Shown: positions 33,401-40,943, counted from the first letter of the stretch. The stretch: 52,862 nt of DNA from Paludibacteraceae bacterium (GCA_017483945.1 JAFUUE010000057.1:1-52862); one strand, 5' to 3'. Notes: generated by a model from the sequence alone, not told the origin. Made by a program: numbers and translations.

Positions 33401-33775
33401 TTTCTCGGCATCGATACGTGCGGTAGAACCGGTGTTCAGACGCTTGTCCTGCTGATAGTGACCGGTTACTATGACTTCGTCAATCACCTGTACCTCGGGT
33501 ACTATCTTCACATTCATCTGAGCCTTGACAGGCAGTTCCTGGGTCTTGTAACCCGTGTAGGAGAAGACCAACGTCTTGCCGTTAGCCGGGACATCGATTT
33601 CGAAGCTACCATCGATGTCGGTTATCGTACCCACAGTGGTGCCTTTGACAACCACGTTCACGCCAATAGCGCCCTCACCGGTCTCGTCGATGACGGTACC
33701 GCGTACCTTAGTCTGCGCATGCACTGCGGAAACTAAGCCTAACAGACAGACTAATACGGTGTAAAATCTATTCAT
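30446..33775 (-). CDS. SusC/RagA-family TonB-dependent outer membrane transporter
   Basis: The 1109-residue protein has a signal peptide (MNRFYTVLVCLLGLVSAVHAQ), a carboxypeptidase-regulatory-like domain (residues 24-95, VRGTVIDETGEGAIGVNVVVKG) and a TonB box VIDEVIVTG near residue 100. The plug follows (MRGATSIYGSSKPLWVVDGV, IESFQILKDGAATSIYGARA), then a 22-strand-type barrel ending in a terminal Phe (FTLTIRAGF), the usual outer-membrane insertion signal. It imports a ligand captured by the SusD partner using TonB energy. It is the first gene of a six-gene operon with a strong promoter. No glycoside hydrolase is nearby; with a peptidase in the operon, peptide-linked nutrients are one possibility. 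Confidence 0.95.
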   Translation of the reverse strand: MNRFYTVLVCLLGLVSAVHAQTKVRGTVIDETGEGAIGVNVVVKGTTVGTITDIDGSFEIDVPANGKTLVFSYTGYKTQELPVKAQMNVKIVPEVQVIDEVIVTGHYQQDKRLNTGSTARIDAEKAKLDGVADISRSLEGRVSGVSVQNVSGTFGTAPKIKMRGATSIYGSSKPLWVVDGVIMEDAVEVDAEALSSGDAVTLISSAIAGLNADDIESFQILKDGAATSIYGARAMAGVIVVTTKKGKAGTSKISYTGEFSIRLKPSYREFNISNSQEQMNIYREMEQKGWLEFANLAKANTSGIYGKMYQLINTYNGDGTFGLANTESARNAYLRQAEYRNTDWFDLLFLNSLMQTHSISISGGTDRARFYTSMSAMYDPGWTLSSDVQRYTINANASFDLTKRLTLNLLTSDSYRKQKAPGTLSQETDVVTGEVKRDFDINPYSYALNASRTLDPKETYTRNYCGFNIFDELENNYIELGVTDVKFQGDLTYKPIQGLSFTALAAYRFQSSTNEHFVKDKANQARAYRAGIDPEDATIRDSNPFLYTDPDDENALPETVLPKGGIYFLKQYKMSQFDLRLSGTYNTSIKEKHILNFYAGMEMNSTDRNTISFDGWGFCYDDGGTPFTDYRLFKQQVEEGSTYYANTWRYSRSMAFFATGTYSYLGRYNINLTGRYEGTNGLGKSQTARWLPTWNVGLSWNAHEENWFAQQEVLSTATLKASYSLTADRCPYGYSYAEPAFMASTIWRPNASAQEIGIDLEMLGNSELTYEKKYELNVGVSLGFLKNRINLDLDGYYRDNFDLIGPTYTTGIGGESIKYANVATMKSAGAEVTLSTLNIKGEHADDFRWSTDLTFSYTHNRITKLDSRVNVMSLVAGSGYAREGYPVRALFSIPFVGLNDEGLPQFINQDNVVTVTDINFQEIENTEFLKYEGPTDPTITGGFGNVFSWKGFTLNVFMTYSFGNVVRLDPIFASSYDDITALPRDFRNRWTLPGDEKVTNIPVIASTRQAQTYGSYNLATAYNAYNYSSERVAKGDFIRMKEISLTYEIPKKFLENVALQNFSCKLQVTNPFLVYSDKKLNGQDPEFFNSGGVATPMAKQFTLTIRAGF

Positions 33776-33850
33776 AAATCAAGTTGTAATTACCTATATT
33801 ATACACATGCTCGCATGCCTAATGGATGCAATGCTCGCAAATTGAGCAGG

Positions 33851-33881
33851 CAAAGGTACAACTTTTTTTTGACATGACAAA
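33851..33881 (-). promoter_or_regulatory. Promoter of the Sus-like operon
   Basis: On the minus strand TTTG (33881-33878), 19 bp and TACCTTTG (33858-33851). The leader of about 70 nt contains small hairpins (ATGCTCGCAT; TGCTC...GAGCA). No antisense small RNA or sigma/anti-sigma gene is evident beside it. Confidence 0.85.
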
Positions 33882-33954
33882 ATAAAATGCACGAAAAAGT
33901 GATTTTTTCATGCATTTTTACGGAAAAAGAGTGGTTTGTTTTACATTTTGACAC

Positions 33955-35190
33955 CTAATTATAGGTCAAAACCGACAAATTGCTCTCATTGAATAGTTGA
34001 TTGGCGACATCTGTCAAGTGTATGGGGGTGAGACGGGTGATGTTGTCGAAGGTCTCCTGCCATGTCGGGGCATAGCCGTAGTAGAGCATTTGTTTGGCCA
34101 TAGTGAGGGCGCTGTTCTCGCGATTCTCGTCGGCGATGGCCATCTGTCCGTGGAGTTGTGTGAGTATGCGCGCCATGCGTGCTGAGGTGAGCGGTTCGCG
34201 GCGCAGGCGTCGCAGCTCGCTCAGGACGAGATCGAAGCAGCGTTGGCTGTGCTGTGCTTCGCAGGCGTAGTAGACGCTCCAATAGCCGGTGTCGCTGAGG
34301 GGGGTGTACTGCGACTCGACGGTATAGACGAGTCCGTGCTTCTCCCGCAGGCTGAGGTTGAGGCGTGAGTTGAGGCTTCCCCCGCCGAGAATCATGTTGA
34401 GCAGGTAGGCCGCGAGTTGGTCGGGATGTCCGAGCGGGAAAGCCCGTGCGCCGAGCATGAGGTGTGTCTGGTGCGTATGGCGACGGAAGGTCTCGCTGCG
34501 AGGCTCTGGTGGGGGCGGCGCGGTGCGGACGAGCGAACCGTGACGGTCGAGAGAGTCGGTGAGGGCCGTCACACAGCGCAGGACGGTGGCAAAGGGGAGG
34601 TTGCCTTGCGAGAAGAAGACCATCCGCTCCGGGAGGTAATGCTCCTGCATCCACGCGACGGGCGTCTGCGGCGAACGGCTGATGGAGCGCAGTGTCTTGC
34701 GCGTGCCGAGCACGGGCAGAGCCAGCGGATGACCGCGGAACAGGAGTGACTCGAAGTCATCGTAGATAAGTTCCGACGGGGAGTCGTTGTAACTCTCTAT
34801 CTCGTCCAGGATGACGCCTAACTCCTTGTCCGTCTCTTGTTTGGGGAAGGTCGGGCGGAAGACCATGTCGGCGATGAGGCGTATGGTGCGTGCGTAATGC
34901 TCGGCGGGCGTCGCGGCGTAGAAGGTGGTTTCCTCCTTGGTGGTGTAGGCGTTGATTTCTCCTCCGATGTCCTCGATGCGGTTGATGAGCCGGCGTGCGG
35001 TATGGTGTGTGGTGCCCTTGAAGACACAATGCTCGATATAGTGTGCGATGCCGTTCTGCTCGGGCCGCTCATCGCGCGTGCCCGCGCCTACCATAATACC
35101 TGTATAGACGACGGGAGAGGGCGTCCGCCGGTGGACGATGCGTGCGCCGCAGGGGAGCGTGGCATAATATGTATCGGTGTCCTTGGTCAT
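33955..35190 (-). CDS. M16-family zinc metallopeptidase
   Basis: The 411-residue protein has the inverted zinc motif H-Y-I-E-H (HxxEH) in NGIAHYIEHCVFKGT near residue 46 and the third ligand in VILDEIESYNDSP about 75 residues later. The second, inactive M16 half follows (HLMLGARAFPLGH; NMILGGGSLNSRLNLSLREKHGLVYTV). There is no signal peptide, so it is cytoplasmic or uses another route. Known members degrade short peptides or process presequences. It stands alone between the susC promoter and the tRNA-Leu promoter. Its own promoter is not obvious. Confidence 0.93.
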   Translation of the reverse strand: MTKDTDTYYATLPCGARIVHRRTPSPVVYTGIMVGAGTRDERPEQNGIAHYIEHCVFKGTTHHTARRLINRIEDIGGEINAYTTKEETTFYAATPAEHYARTIRLIADMVFRPTFPKQETDKELGVILDEIESYNDSPSELIYDDFESLLFRGHPLALPVLGTRKTLRSISRSPQTPVAWMQEHYLPERMVFFSQGNLPFATVLRCVTALTDSLDRHGSLVRTAPPPPEPRSETFRRHTHQTHLMLGARAFPLGHPDQLAAYLLNMILGGGSLNSRLNLSLREKHGLVYTVESQYTPLSDTGYWSVYYACEAQHSQRCFDLVLSELRRLRREPLTSARMARILTQLHGQMAIADENRENSALTMAKQMLYYGYAPTWQETFDNITRLTPIHLTDVANQLFNESNLSVLTYN

Positions 35191-35228
35191 GTTGCGTGGT
35201 GTTTATCTATAAAAAAAAGAGATATTTA

Positions 35229-35260
35229 TTTGCATATTCCAAAAAAAAGCAGTACTTTTG
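35229..35260 (+). promoter_or_regulatory. Promoter of tRNA-Leu (and probably the lipoprotein gene)
   Basis: TTTG (35229-35232), 20 bp and TACTTTTG (35253-35260) match the Bacteroidota consensus, 84 bp upstream of the mature tRNA. Confidence 0.8.
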
Positions 35261-35344
35261 CATCCGCATTCGTCCGGATAAGGAGCCACGGTGGCGAGTT
35301 ATGCAACGAAGGCGGATGTTTCGGTCTCGCAAGCCCGTTGCGAC

Positions 35345-35429
35345 GCGGTATTGGCGGAATTGGTAGACGCGCCAGACTTAGGATCTGGTTCTTCACAGAG
35401 TGTAGGTTCGAGTCCTATATACCGCACCA
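35345..35429 (+). tRNA. tRNA-Leu (anticodon UAG)
   Basis: The 85-nt tRNA has an acceptor stem GCGGTAT/ATACCGC, D-arm with GGTAGACGC, anticodon stem CCAGA/TCTGG with loop CTTAGGA (anticodon TAG at 35379-35381), a long variable arm typical of class II leucine tRNA, and a T-arm with GGTTCGAGTCC. The discriminator A and the CCA end (35427-35429) are genome-encoded. It reads CUN leucine codons. Confidence 0.96.
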
Positions 35430-35441
35430 AACAGGATAGCT

Positions 35442-35957
35442 ATGAAGCGTTATTTCTTCCTACTGATGGGTTGCGCCCTGCTTGTGTCGGGATTTACGTC
35501 GTGTGAGTTCCGCGGTCGCAACGATTATACCCCCTCGTTATACACCTCGTGCTTCTTCATCCACTACACGGACTCGACAGCCGGTGACACGCTGGGTGTG
35601 CATTACATGGGCGAGTCGGGGACCTGGCAGGCAGACACGATAGTCCAAGGGGACACGGTTCGTTTCGTGGTCGGCGTCAACTCGTATGCGAATAACCTGG
35701 TCTCCTTCGGAATGACGTGGGACACGGCGGCTATGTGCGTGGAGTTGTATGCCATCGACTCTATCCGTCCGGGGCTGAACATGGACAGCACTAATGCCGG
35801 AGTGGGTCTGCTGGTGTTCAAACCGGGGTATAACTACGCCTCGTTCCCTGTGCGTTACACGCCTCGTAAGGCCGGAGTGCACAAGGTGACGATGACGGTC
35901 ACGTCCGATTCGAACTTCCCGACATCTTCTCTCTCGTTCACTCAGCCTGTTCGGTAG
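35442..35957 (+). CDS. Small lipoprotein of unknown function
   Basis: The 171-residue protein has a lipoprotein signal peptide (MKRYFFLLMGCALLVSGFTSC, lipobox FTSC). The mature part looks like one immunoglobulin-like beta-sandwich ending in FPVRYTPRKAGVHKVTMTVTSDS. The start is only 12 bp after the CCA end of tRNA-Leu, with no separate promoter visible, so it probably shares the tRNA transcript. Its last 20 bp overlap the 3' end of convergent mazG. I do not recognise a family. Confidence 0.8.
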   Translation: MKRYFFLLMGCALLVSGFTSCEFRGRNDYTPSLYTSCFFIHYTDSTAGDTLGVHYMGESGTWQADTIVQGDTVRFVVGVNSYANNLVSFGMTWDTAAMCVELYAIDSIRPGLNMDSTNAGVGLLVFKPGYNYASFPVRYTPRKAGVHKVTMTVTSDSNFPTSSLSFTQPVR

Positions 35958-36750
35958 TCTTGGCCTGCTGCCAGAGTTCTTCCATCTGCGCGAGTGTCAT
36001 GTCGCGCAACTCTTTGCCTTGTGCTTTGGCGTGCGCCTCAACGTAGTTGAAGCGGCGGATAAACTTGCGGTTAGTGCGCTCTAAGGCGTTGTCCGGGTGT
36101 ATCTTATAGAGTCTTGCGGCATTGATGAGGGCAAAGAGCAGGTCACCGAACTCATCGGTCATTCGTCCGTCCGCTTTGGGGTCTTGACTTGTCCGGGCGT
36201 TGGTCATCTCGGCCTCGAACTCACTTATCTCTTCGCGCACTTTGTCCCATACATCCTCCCGCTGCTGCCAGTCGAATCCGACATTGGCGGCTTTCTCCTG
36301 TATGCGGTAGGCCTTGACGATGCTGGGCAGTGCTTCGGGCACACCTGACAGAACGGTTTTGTTGCCGCCTTTCTCGCGCAGCTTGACCTGTTCCCATAGT
36401 TTGGTCACCTCTTCGGCGGATTGTGCGGCCTGTTCGCCATAGACATGCGGGTGGCGGAAGATGAGTTTGTCACACAGGCGGTTGCATACGTCCGCTATGT
36501 CGAAGTCTCCGTTCTCGGAGCCCATCTTGTCGTAGAAAACGACGTGTAGGAGAACGTCCCCGAGTTCTTTGCTGACCTCGGTCATGTTGCCTCCGGTGAT
36601 GGCGGAGGCCAGTTCGTAGACTTCCTCTATCGTGTTCTCCCGCAGGCTGTTAAAGGTCTGTTTGTGGTCCCACGGACAGCGCTCCCGCAGTTCGTCCATA
36701 ATGGTGAGCAGGCGGTCGAAGGCCTGCAGTTGTTCCTCTCGTGTGTGCAT
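35938..36750 (-). CDS. mazG: Nucleoside triphosphate pyrophosphohydrolase MazG
   Basis: The 270-residue protein has two MazG domains. The first holds LRERCPWDHKQTFNSLRENTIEEVYELASAI and SKELGDVLLHVVFYDKM; the second holds VREEISEFEAEM and DEFGDLLFALIN. The E-x-x-E and E-x-x-D metal-binding pairs are present in both. MazG hydrolyses NTPs and abnormal nucleotides to NMP and pyrophosphate. I chose the ATG at 36750 (MHTREEQLQAFDRLLTIM) because a promoter lies 25 bp upstream and the family starts there. Confidence 0.95.
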   Translation of the reverse strand: MHTREEQLQAFDRLLTIMDELRERCPWDHKQTFNSLRENTIEEVYELASAITGGNMTEVSKELGDVLLHVVFYDKMGSENGDFDIADVCNRLCDKLIFRHPHVYGEQAAQSAEEVTKLWEQVKLREKGGNKTVLSGVPEALPSIVKAYRIQEKAANVGFDWQQREDVWDKVREEISEFEAEMTNARTSQDPKADGRMTDEFGDLLFALINAARLYKIHPDNALERTNRKFIRRFNYVEAHAKAQGKELRDMTLAQMEELWQQAKTTEQAE

Positions 36751-36774
36751 TGTTGTTAATTGGATTACGGGGCA

Positions 36775-36806
36775 CAAAGGTACTACAAAAAAAGGGAATA
36801 TGCAAG
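36775..36806 (-). promoter_or_regulatory. Promoter of mazG
   Basis: On the minus strand CTTG (36806-36803), 20 bp and TACCTTTG (36782-36775). CTTG instead of TTTG at -33 recurs at two other promoters in this window. Confidence 0.75.
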
Positions 36807-36911
36807 GCTGATGGGCGATTTTTTGCAGGGAAAATCCACCAGAGATGGCGGAGGGGACGGGGAAAGGATGGCAAAGAATCATGTAGGCGCTCCGTGAATA
36901 ACTTAAGAATA

Positions 36912-36955
36912 ACCTACTAATCACATACTAATCACATACTAATTACCTACTATTG
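36912..36955. repeat. Four tandem 11-bp repeats (ACATACTAATC type)
   Basis: The units are 36912-36922, 36923-36933, 36934-36944 and 36945-36955, with one to three differences. They lie upstream of the mazG promoter in non-coding DNA. Confidence 0.95.
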
Positions 36956-37116
36956 ATAGCAAATGTCGGCAGCTCTATGCTGTACCACGTCAGCAAGAAT
37001 GCGGGGATTGTTATTTACGTCCATGAAGCGAGTGCCCGCGAACGACAGAGAATGACATTGCCGGCGAATCCATGTACGACAGGGGAACTAAGGATATGTA
37101 CTTATTGGTTCGAATA

Positions 37117-37143
37117 AAGCGAAAGGATTGGTTTATTTCGCTT
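37117..37143 (-). terminator. Hairpin at the end of the phosphatase gene
   Basis: AAGCGAAA (37117-37124) and TTTCGCTT (37136-37143) form an 8-bp stem with an 11-nt loop that includes the stop codon. A long U-tract is missing, so termination here is only probable. Confidence 0.5.
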
Positions 37144-37687
37144 GTCGGTTGATAATGGCCTTACGTTCTTGAAATAGTTGTTGCGGCATGGGGATTATTC
37201 CGTTGCGTTCAGTGAAGGCAGTATAGATGGCATTGAGGAGACGGTTGAGTTTGTCGGTCGTATGACCATCTTCTTGACGATAGCCATGAATCTGTGGCGG
37301 GGCGATTCCTCTGTCTGCTCCGTAAAACGCCCAATAGGCGCAAAGAGCTATATCCGTACGATGCAATCCCATAGCGCATGCGATGTAGAAATCTCCAGTG
37401 TCGATGAGCCCGCAGAAGTCAGGGAAACGCTCTACCATAGCAGAGACAGCCTCGGCAGAAGTATCCACAGGATAAGAGAAATAGTGCATTCCGTATTGCT
37501 CACACAATGCCGGCAAACGGTCGGTATGGTCGGTCAGGCGGAGGTCAATAATCGTTTTCACCCCCGCCTCTTGCAATGCTCTCCACGCGTAGAGTTGATG
37601 CCGGGACGACATCGTTCTGCCCCGTGCTCCACCATAGACAGGGGCGAGGTCGGGGATGCGGGTTTGCTGCAGGCGTGCGAAGTTCAT
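37133..37687 (-). CDS. Tyrosine/dual-specificity phosphatase-like protein
   Basis: The 184-residue protein has the cysteine phosphatase loop C-A-M-G-L-H-R (CX5R) near residue 108 in GDFYIACAMGLHRTD. The fold starts with APVYGGARGRTMSSRHQLYAW and AGVKTIIDLRLTDHTDRLPALCEQYGMHYF, where the aspartate of IIDLR is the usual structural position in this family. There is no signal peptide. The substrate (phosphotyrosine protein, inositol phosphate or other) cannot be told. It is the last of a leftward three-gene set with the unknown 138-residue protein and the DUF4846 protein. Confidence 0.75.
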   Translation of the reverse strand: MNFARLQQTRIPDLAPVYGGARGRTMSSRHQLYAWRALQEAGVKTIIDLRLTDHTDRLPALCEQYGMHYFSYPVDTSAEAVSAMVERFPDFCGLIDTGDFYIACAMGLHRTDIALCAYWAFYGADRGIAPPQIHGYRQEDGHTTDKLNRLLNAIYTAFTERNGIIPMPQQLFQERKAIINRQAK

Positions 37688-37722
37688 CCGGTGTAAAGGT
37701 TTTGTTGTTTATATGTAATCTA

Positions 37723-38139
37723 TTAAATGTGACTCTTTACCTCGTTGTAGAGCGATTCCATCATTTGCTTAAGGTCATGGGCGCATTGTTCGGTGGTATA
37801 TTCTTGCTCGATATATGATATCAACTCATTTTTAGGTCTGCAGATAATAAAGTTTGTTATTTCCAAAGGTATCAATGAGGTCATAACCGAGACACCAAGC
37901 TCCAACCTGCTCGGTTTCTGTTTATTTTTCTTCACGAACATGGCGAATAGGAAGTCGCATTCCACAAAGGCATTTTTGATATACGCGTTGGCAGCCTTAC
38001 AGGAGACATGCATCACTTCAGGCAATTCCCGAATCATCGCTAAAGCATTCTCGCGAAGTTCGGCCGCCGCATGGTCTATGTAGGATTGCGCCCGGGGAGT
38101 GTAAAGGGATATGTTGTTATTTACCGTAGTTGTTTTCAT
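37723..38139 (-). CDS. Conserved-looking protein of unknown function, intact paralogue of a pseudogene
   Basis: The 138-residue protein is mostly helical (YTPRAQSYIDHAAAELRENALAMIRELPEVMHVSC), followed by a short strand region (FVECDFLFAMFVKK) and a helical C-terminus with CAHDLKQMMESLYNE. I do not recognise a family. The first 50 codons have a decayed copy at 43200-43349, showing that this gene was duplicated within 6 kb. It lies 12 bp after the DUF4846 gene. Confidence 0.65.
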   Translation of the reverse strand: MKTTTVNNNISLYTPRAQSYIDHAAAELRENALAMIRELPEVMHVSCKAANAYIKNAFVECDFLFAMFVKKNKQKPSRLELGVSVMTSLIPLEITNFIICRPKNELISYIEQEYTTEQCAHDLKQMMESLYNEVKSHI

Positions 38140-38151
38140 ATTGATATCGCC

Positions 38152-38961
38152 CTAAAAATATCGGACATCCGTTCGGGAGAACTTAAATACATTCAAGCGC
38201 AGTATTTCGTCCTCTTCGTTTAGGTAGAACCACGGATTATGGAATCGGTTGAGATTGCGTACTATATGTATATCGCGGGCGGGAGTGTTTCCTTCTATGA
38301 GCAGAAACGCTTTCTTTCCTGTTCGTGTGTTTACCGCCATATCCGCAACCATCACAGCATGTCCATATCGGTTTTTGCCTGCTACTTTGCGATGGGGATA
38401 GACGAATATGTCGCCTATTTGCAAATCTTTTAGTTCTCTCGTTTTCAGACTTTCTCGCATAGACGTAGTGTTGCACCCGCCGAACACTTTCCGCATATAT
38501 TTCTCAAATGCTTTGCGGTCAATGCCTCCGGTATAGGACATCTGTTCACCATTCAAAGCGGTAAAATGAATCTTGTCATATTGCTTGGTTTGGTATAGAT
38601 ATTCCGCTCGCATGCGCATACAGACATCGGCACACTGCTCGTCGTCGGAGAGCAATGGTATATCTACCACCGCTGCCGATAGCCATTGGTAATTAGAGGG
38701 CTTGGTACTATTGTAAAGATGCACTTTAGTACCACGCGGTTTTAAAGGCAAGGAGCGCAGCCAAGTTGCATAACTCCCTTCGTTTGCGGGCAGGCGGGTG
38801 TATCCCATTGGCAAAGGGATCTCTCCAATGGTCTTTGCGTTATGCGGGTTATTGTCTCTGTTGAGGTATATGAAGTAATACCCAACGACGGCTACTATTC
38901 CGCATAAAATGAAGAGAATATAGATTCCCGAACGCAGTAATTTCTTTTGGTTATCGGTCAT
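38152..38961 (-). CDS. DUF4846 family membrane-anchored protein
   Basis: The 269-residue protein has one N-terminal membrane helix (GIYILFILCGIVAVVGYYFIYL). The family blocks are GYTRLPANEGSYATWLRSLPLKPRGTKVHLYN, AAVVDIPLLSDDEQCADVCMRMRAEYLY and MRKVFGGCNTTSMRESL, then LQIGDIFVYPHRKVAGKNRYGHAVMVADMAV. The last block, with a conserved His and Asp, resembles a papain-like (NlpC/P60- or CHAP-like) active-site strand, so a periplasmic hydrolase is possible; this is inference. A promoter at 39101-39132 gives a leader of about 130 nt. Confidence 0.85.
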   Translation of the reverse strand: MTDNQKKLLRSGIYILFILCGIVAVVGYYFIYLNRDNNPHNAKTIGEIPLPMGYTRLPANEGSYATWLRSLPLKPRGTKVHLYNSTKPSNYQWLSAAVVDIPLLSDDEQCADVCMRMRAEYLYQTKQYDKIHFTALNGEQMSYTGGIDRKAFEKYMRKVFGGCNTTSMRESLKTRELKDLQIGDIFVYPHRKVAGKNRYGHAVMVADMAVNTRTGKKAFLLIEGNTPARDIHIVRNLNRFHNPWFYLNEEDEILRLNVFKFSRTDVRYF

Positions 38962-39100
38962 TATACGTGCTGCTATTTCTTACAACCTATAGTCAGAACC
39001 ATGGTGTCATATACGACGGAAGATGTATCCAGTTTGTTTCCAGCGGCGTGATTCTTGAAAAGTCTTGCGTCTCATACTTTACGATGCTGACTTTCAAGTG

Positions 39101-39132
39101 CAAAGGTAGTACTTTTTTTGCATTTATGCAAG
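39101..39132 (-). promoter_or_regulatory. Promoter of the DUF4846 gene set
   Basis: On the minus strand CTTG (39132-39129), 20 bp and TACCTTTG (39108-39101). Confidence 0.75.
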
Positions 39133-39189
39133 TATGGAGGCGGGAAAGCGCGGAATGCGCTGATTTTGATGGGATAAGCGGGGCGGGGA

Positions 39190-39207
39190 TTCGGGCTGAC
39201 GCCCGAA
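39190..39207 (-). terminator. Possible terminator after mtgA
   Basis: TTCGGGC-TGAC-GCCCGAA is a perfect 7-bp stem with a 4-nt loop, 44 bp after the mtgA stop. No U-tract follows on the minus strand, so this is tentative. Confidence 0.45.
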
Positions 39208-39250
39208 GCACTCGACAAAGAGAGGAGGCAGACCCCAGCCAGTTGGGGTA

Positions 39251-39898
39251 TTATTCCCAGTTTGTTAGGGCATTATTCCATCCGGAGGGCTCGTTGGGGT
39301 CGTAATACACAGGGCAAGGGATGATGGAGGCGAGGGCCCGGGCGGAGCGGTAGTTGAGGCGGAGGGCAGTCGTGCCATAATACTCTTGGGCAGCGGCTTC
39401 AACTCCAAAGAGGCCGTAGCCCAACTCTATGACATTGAGGTACACTTCCATTATCCGCTCCTTGCCCCAGAAAAGTTCAATAAGCACTGTGAAGTATGCC
39501 TCAAACAACTTCCGGGTGTAGGTGCGGGCAGGAGTGCAGAACACGTTTTTGGCTGTTTGCTGGGAGATGGTGCTGCCTCCGGCCACGATGCACCCCATGC
39601 GTCGGTTGCGGTAAAAAGCGTCGAGCATGTCGTTGTAGGAGAAGCCTCCGTGTTCGTAGAAGCGGGCGTCTTCGGCCTCGATGACGGCCTCGATGATGTC
39701 CGGCGATATGTACTCTATCGGCACCCATTCCTGCCGGAGTGTGAGGCGCTCGCCCTGACTGAAAGCCTGATGCTTGCGGATAAGCATCAGGGGCGTGTAG
39801 CGTACCGGAGCAAAGCGGTAGAAGATGACTACCGCGATGCTCGATGCGAAGAATATAGCCGCGCACACGGCGCAGAACTTAACGAATCGCTTTACCAT
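39251..39898 (-). CDS. mtgA: Monofunctional peptidoglycan glycosyltransferase
   Basis: The 215-residue GT51 protein has one N-terminal membrane helix and the five family motifs, including AVIEAEDARFYEHGGF (catalytic Glu), GGSTISQQTAKNVF, RKLFEAYFTVLIE and KERIMEVYLNVIELG, then GLFGVEAAAQEYYG. It polymerises lipid II into glycan strands without a transpeptidase domain. I chose the ATG at 39898; an in-frame TTG three codons upstream is possible. The start lies inside the 3' end of the upstream WG-repeat-like gene (20-bp overlap), so the two are coupled. Confidence 0.93.
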   Translation of the reverse strand: MVKRFVKFCAVCAAIFFASSIAVVIFYRFAPVRYTPLMLIRKHQAFSQGERLTLRQEWVPIEYISPDIIEAVIEAEDARFYEHGGFSYNDMLDAFYRNRRMGCIVAGGSTISQQTAKNVFCTPARTYTRKLFEAYFTVLIELFWGKERIMEVYLNVIELGYGLFGVEAAAQEYYGTTALRLNYRSARALASIIPCPVYYDPNEPSGWNNALTNWE

Positions 39899-40943
39899 GG
39901 TCGTCAATCAATGTGCCGAAGTGGTCATAATACTCGCCGAATGAAGCAAAGAAAACATGCTTCGTCTGGGCTTCGATGGAGTGGAATAGGGGAGGAGTGA
40001 GGACGTGGTAATGCTTGTCCATAAGACCTCGTTTGTCGTTGTAATCCACATAGATAAGGCATTCGGTGTCCTCGTATATGTCTTCACCGTCGTAGTTTTT
40101 GCGTCCGGTGTTGTACGCCAGCGGTTCAATCCGCTTGAAGATGACTTTGTAAACCAGTTTGCCGTCGTAGTCAAACAGGCGTTGGATGCCGTTATGCTCG
40201 GTGGCAATCAGTCCCTCTGACCAGTCCACGACGATGGACTTGAAGGCGCCGCGCAGGATAGGTTTCATAGCGTGGTCATAGACGATACATTCGTTGCCCA
40301 ACCGGGTGTTGTATAGCCGGTGGCTATAGTTGGTCTCAATCCTGTTGTAGATGGGCTCCAAGACCCAGTTGCACGCGGTGTCCAGCAGCCCGAAATGCTC
40401 GTAGTCTGTCTTGATAACGAGTCGGTTGGCGTAGAACTGCGGCTCCGACAGGTCGCGCGTCACGATGCCTTGGGCGTTCACCTGTGAGCCGTCCCGCCGG
40501 AAAACGAACAGTGAGTCCCGGCGCTCCATGATGCCGCGGTCGCAGGCGAACTCCCAGGCCCGGTCGTACTCGAGAGGGGTGATGAGTTGCGCCGTGTTGA
40601 GGTTGATATATGCGCGCCGGTGGTCCTTGGCGAGGATGGCGATGGTGTCGCCAGGGGAGACATGAAGCCACTCGATGCTATCCACCAGTATCTCACCGGT
40701 CCGAGGGTCGTAGATATGTGCACCATGCTTGTAGCGCAAGCCATTGCGCCCTATCTCTTCGCCGTACAGGCGCTTCTCGATGACTCGCGGGGCGGACCGG
40801 AGGCTCTTGACAAACGAGATACCGGCAGCGGTGATGATGACCGGCAAACAAACGAGGAGCACTCGCGTTGCGACACTACGCGCCTTCCAAAAGGCGACAA
40901 AACCCATCCAAAGGCGGGCAAAAAAGGAGGAAAAACGATTCAT
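39879..40943 (-). CDS. WG-repeat-like membrane-anchored protein
   Basis: The 354-residue protein has an N-terminal membrane helix (VLLVCLPVIITAAGISFV) and then about five WG-like repeats. The clearest are FGLLDTACNWVLEPIYNRIE, EGLIATEHNGIQRLFDYDG and KRGLMDKHYHVLTPPLFHSI (glycine, then hydrophobic strands and a P-x-Y or P-x-F). WG repeats form beta-propeller-like or solenoid surfaces; their role is unknown. The gene is coupled to mtgA by overlap, which suggests a role in envelope assembly. Confidence 0.7.
   Translation of the reverse strand: MNRFSSFFARLWMGFVAFWKARSVATRVLLVCLPVIITAAGISFVKSLRSAPRVIEKRLYGEEIGRNGLRYKHGAHIYDPRTGEILVDSIEWLHVSPGDTIAILAKDHRRAYINLNTAQLITPLEYDRAWEFACDRGIMERRDSLFVFRRDGSQVNAQGIVTRDLSEPQFYANRLVIKTDYEHFGLLDTACNWVLEPIYNRIETNYSHRLYNTRLGNECIVYDHAMKPILRGAFKSIVVDWSEGLIATEHNGIQRLFDYDGKLVYKVIFKRIEPLAYNTGRKNYDGEDIYEDTECLIYVDYNDKRGLMDKHYHVLTPPLFHSIEAQTKHVFFASFGEYYDHFGTLIDDHGKAIR

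Larger units (their letters stand above)
36751..37132. other. Gene-free stretch between mazG and the phosphatase gene
   Basis: It holds the mazG promoter (36775-36806), an 11-bp tandem array (36912-36955) and the terminator region of the leftward phosphatase gene (37117-37143). No conserved gene or RNA is seen in 36960-37115. Confidence 0.7.

Noticed and set aside
35229..36750. tRNA-Leu as an integration site
   Set aside because: No integrase gene and no direct repeat of the tRNA 3' end were seen in the flanking DNA.
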